From the IMG/VR virus record IMGVR_UViG_3300042485_001100, positions 1 through 54,560 of that record: DNA of 54,560 bases; one strand, 5' to 3'. Shown here piece after piece: positions 53,077-54,560 of the stretch. The stretch's first letter is position 1; each line of letters begins with the position of its first letter. A program made the position numbers and the translations under genes. The notes under the pieces are model-generated. The model ran no database searches. It worked only from the letters and a program-made list of their open reading frames with translations, and was not told the origin of the DNA. Origin of the DNA: a virus.

Positions 53077-53219
53077 AGTGTTCCACCTTCTATCATGTCA
53101 GATAGACGATCAAGAATCCATGTATCAATATCTGCGATATCAATCTCTGATAGTTTTTCTATAATTTCTTCACGGGCAAACTTGTACCCGTCTTCAAAAC
53201 CATCTTTGTAGTCTGACAT
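53073..53219 (-). CDS. 48-residue acidic helical protein
   Basis: ATG 53219 with GGAGATA upstream. MSDYKDGFEDGYKFAREEII: the YxxGFxDGxxxAR pattern is common in small phage proteins. No function assigned. Confidence 0.62.
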   Translation of the reverse strand: MSDYKDGFEDGYKFAREEIIEKLSEIDIADIDTWILDRLSDMIEGGTL

Positions 53220-53227
53220 ATTATCTC

Positions 53228-53431
53228 CTAATATCCTGTGCTTTTGTATTCGCTTACATAAGACTCAGTTAAGTTATACTTATCTCTAAGTCTACTTACT
53301 TTCTCAATACTACCAGTTCCAACGTTGAATGTCAATGCGCTCATTGCTTCAGGGTCAAGACCGTTTATTTCTGCATCCCAATAGGCTCTCTCCATGGAAA
53401 GCCTATCAGGAGCGGTCAACTCAAAGTACAT
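53228..53431 (-). CDS. Conserved actinophage protein, 67 residues
   Basis: ATG 53431 overlaps the preceding stop. MYFELTAPDRLSMERAYWDA, DPEAMSALTFNVGTGSIEKV, DKYNLTESYVSEY. Compact alpha/beta; no function known. Confidence 0.68.
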   Translation of the reverse strand: MYFELTAPDRLSMERAYWDAEINGLDPEAMSALTFNVGTGSIEKVSRLRDKYNLTESYVSEYKSTGY

Positions 53432-54048
53432 TAGTCGACCTCGATTGAATCAATAGATGATGACATATATGTAATTGGTTCATCATATGATACTGTATCG
53501 AAGTCTGTATCATGAATTGAATTAATTGCATCTTCTTCGTTTCTAGCATTAACAGTAACTGAATATTGAACTGTTACAGTCAACTCAAATTCATTTGTTA
53601 ATTCAAAACCGCAGATGCCTGCAATTTCTTCTGCTTGGAATTCTGACAAAGATTCGTCATCAAGACCTTCCAGGGTGAATACTTTCATGTCATCACGTAA
53701 CTTATTTAAAGTTCCTGCAGTCGCGTAATCACGTTGTGTAACACGTTGAATGTGCTCTTCTAACTGTGTAATGCGGGCCCTATTTTCAACTAACTGTGAC
53801 TCAAGGAATTCCCGTGTCATGTAGTGATTATCTGTAGTTGTTTCCATTTTATCCTCTTTCGTTGTTGTTGGTGTAATTGTAGCATGCTCCACTGACACTA
53901 ATGTCGTATTGCGTCCACATGGGCATGTGAGTTGTGTCACACCTGAAGGAAAACCAAATCCATCAGATGATGTTAGTTCTATTAATGAATCGCATTCATC
54001 TGGGTCACAGACAAAGGTATATTTACTTGATACTAGTTCGTTGGTCAT
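53431..54048 (-). CDS. Zinc-ribbon protein with nested internal start
   Basis: 205 residues from ATG 54048, 7 bases after TATAAT, so leaderless; the frame continues to 54114 but with no signal. Residues 1-50 include CDPDECDSL and LTCPCGRNT, a zinc ribbon. An internal promoter (TACAAT 53876-53881) and a good ribosome site (AAAGAGGAT) precede ATG 53847 (METTTDNH), which would give a separate 138-residue product without the ribbon. The shared C-terminal part has a coiled coil and a ferredoxin-like FELTVTVQYSVTVNARNEED. Confidence 0.68.
   Translation of the reverse strand: MTNELVSSKYTFVCDPDECDSLIELTSSDGFGFPSGVTQLTCPCGRNTTLVSVEHATITPTTTKEDKMETTTDNHYMTREFLESQLVENRARITQLEEHIQRVTQRDYATAGTLNKLRDDMKVFTLEGLDDESLSEFQAEEIAGICGFELTNEFELTVTVQYSVTVNARNEEDAINSIHDTDFDTVSYDEPITYMSSSIDSIEVD
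53876..53897 (-). promoter_or_regulatory. TGTCAGTGG-N7-TACAAT promoter (c), internal
   Basis: Complement of 53889-53897 and 53876-53881, 7 bases apart, lying inside the zinc-ribbon ORF and upstream of the nested start 53847. Confidence 0.72.
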
Positions 54049-54055
54049 GAAGAGA

Positions 54056-54077
54056 ATTATACAGGGTCCCACTGACA
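54056..54077 (-). promoter_or_regulatory. TGTCAGTGG-N7-TATAAT promoter (a)
   Basis: Complement of 54069-54077 and 54056-54061, 7 bases apart, 7 bases before ATG 54048. ATTCCAGGGATTTT lies upstream at 54089. Confidence 0.72.
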
Positions 54078-54154
54078 TTTGTCTATAGATTCCAGGGATT
54101 TTTTTATGTGACACTTAACACATTTTTTTGTCCCTAAATATTGCGGGCGATTTG

Positions 54155-54228
54155 CGATCCATAACGGACTTGAACCGTCGGCCTCTACCGTGACAGGGTA
54201 GCGCTCTAACCAACTGAGCTAATGGACC
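54155..54228 (-). tRNA. tRNA-Asp (GTC anticodon)
   Basis: Minus strand: acceptor GGTCCAT/ATGGATC, D-arm GCTC...GAGC, anticodon stem CTACC/GGTAG, loop CTGTCAC (GTC), T-arm GACGG-TTCAAGT-CCGTT, discriminator G. Only tRNA in the leftward block, and GC-richer than the others. Confidence 0.9.
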
Positions 54229-54230
54229 TA

Positions 54231-54263
54231 GAAAAAATTGTGAGCAGTTTTTATTCATGCTCA
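54231..54263 (-). terminator. Hairpin terminator after the DUF932-like gene
   Basis: Minus strand TGAGCA (54263-54258), 11-base loop, TGCTCA (54246-54241), then CAATTTTTT. It separates the DUF932-like gene from tRNA-Asp, so the tRNA depends on readthrough or an unseen promoter. Confidence 0.7.
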
Positions 54264-54275
54264 GGAATTTATTTA

Positions 54276-54560
54276 TTAAAACGCAGAAATTAATTTCTTA
54301 ATTTTATTTTTTTCTGCGGTAAGAATTGGGTCAAACCCTGATGCACCAGCCATAAGTGTTTCAGAATTTCCGCGACCTGAACGATAATAGTCAAGGCGTT
54401 CAGTTAGTGCATTGAACGCACCCCACTTAGTTCCCTTGATGTTAGCGTTAGTTGGTGAGTTGTGATAAAGATTGTCAAGAAGCACAACCTTATTCTCCCA
54501 CTTAGTTAGCGCAACCTTAGCAGAATCTTTATCTGGCTTAGGATAAATTGTCTGAATCAA
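54276..54560 (-). CDS. DUF932-like protein, C-terminal fragment (truncated by window end)
   Basis: 94 residues visible, open at the right edge; the first Met seen is probably internal. NIKGTKWGAFNALTERLDYYRSGRG matches the N-T-x-WGAYNAVTEYxDH end of phage/plasmid DUF932 proteins, which are usually 250-350 residues. Function unknown; often in early or accessory regions. Confidence 0.7.
   Translation of the reverse strand: MIQTIYPKPDKDSAKVALTKWENKVVLLDNLYHNSPTNANIKGTKWGAFNALTERLDYYRSGRGNSETLMAGASGFDPILTAEKNKIKKLISAF

Overview
The window is part of a large, AT-rich tailed-phage (Caudoviricetes) genome, or a metagenome-assembled equivalent. Phage identity rests on an S74-type tail fibre, terminase small and large subunits, a CHAP endolysin next to membrane proteins, and a full replication module, all packed with ATGA/TAATG overlaps. 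An actinobacterial host is suggested by a WhiB-like regulator with canonical cysteine spacing, an Lsr2-like small protein, an AhpC/AhpD pair, small CDRC...CGHH zinc proteins and extensive leaderless transcription. The low GC and AGA/UUA-reading tRNAs fit a low-GC freshwater actinobacterium. The host is an inference; no host gene is present to prove it.

Layout. 0-2.8 kb: end of a tail-fibre gene and two small virion genes. 2.8-17 kb: replication and recombination (metallophosphoesterase, DnaB-type helicase, DnaG-type primase, ssDNA-binding protein, DnaE polymerase, RecA, Cas4-like nuclease, RuvC-like resolvase) with many small zinc proteins. 17-20 kb: terminase small and large subunits with a 2OG-Fe(II) oxygenase gene between them. 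20-26 kb: two SGNH hydrolases, a NodU-type carbamoyltransferase, tRNA-Met and tRNA-Arg, a thermonuclease, Hsp20, and an APS-kinase/nucleotidyltransferase fusion. 26-29.5 kb: exported PA14 protein, lipoprotein, two membrane proteins and CHAP lysin. 29.5-36.8 kb: tRNA-Leu, WhiB, a proteasome-like Ntn hydrolase, a secreted subtilase, thioredoxin, a secreted Ig-like protein and a luciferase-like flavin monooxygenase. 36.8-48.6 kb: tiny Cys-rich ORFs, a sulfotransferase, most of the 2OG-Fe(II) oxygenases, tRNA-Asn and tRNA-Lys, AhpC/AhpD, a HAD phosphatase, a dNMP kinase and glutathione peroxidase. 48.6-49.2 kb: a non-coding convergence zone with iteron-like repeats. 49.2-54.6 kb: a leftward block of small accessory genes, tRNA-Asp and a truncated DUF932-like gene.

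The most unusual content is (1) nine genes carrying ten 2OG-Fe(II) dioxygenase domains, including one double-domain fusion and a tandem-duplicated set; (2) a possible sulfation route (APS kinase plus sulfotransferase) together with carbamoyltransferase and SGNH hydrolases; (3) several signal-peptide proteins (PA14, subtilase, Ig-like, a 58-residue peptide); (4) a peroxide-defence and thiol set (AhpC, AhpD, Gpx, Trx); and (5) a consistent promoter grammar. On the plus strand there are leaderless genes with the -10 hexamer six or seven bases from the start codon, others with a hairpin at the predicted 5' end, and terminator/promoter units sharing one hairpin. In the leftward block four promoters share TGTCAGTGG placed exactly 7 bases upstream of the -10. 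All functions are read from motifs by eye; no database search was run.
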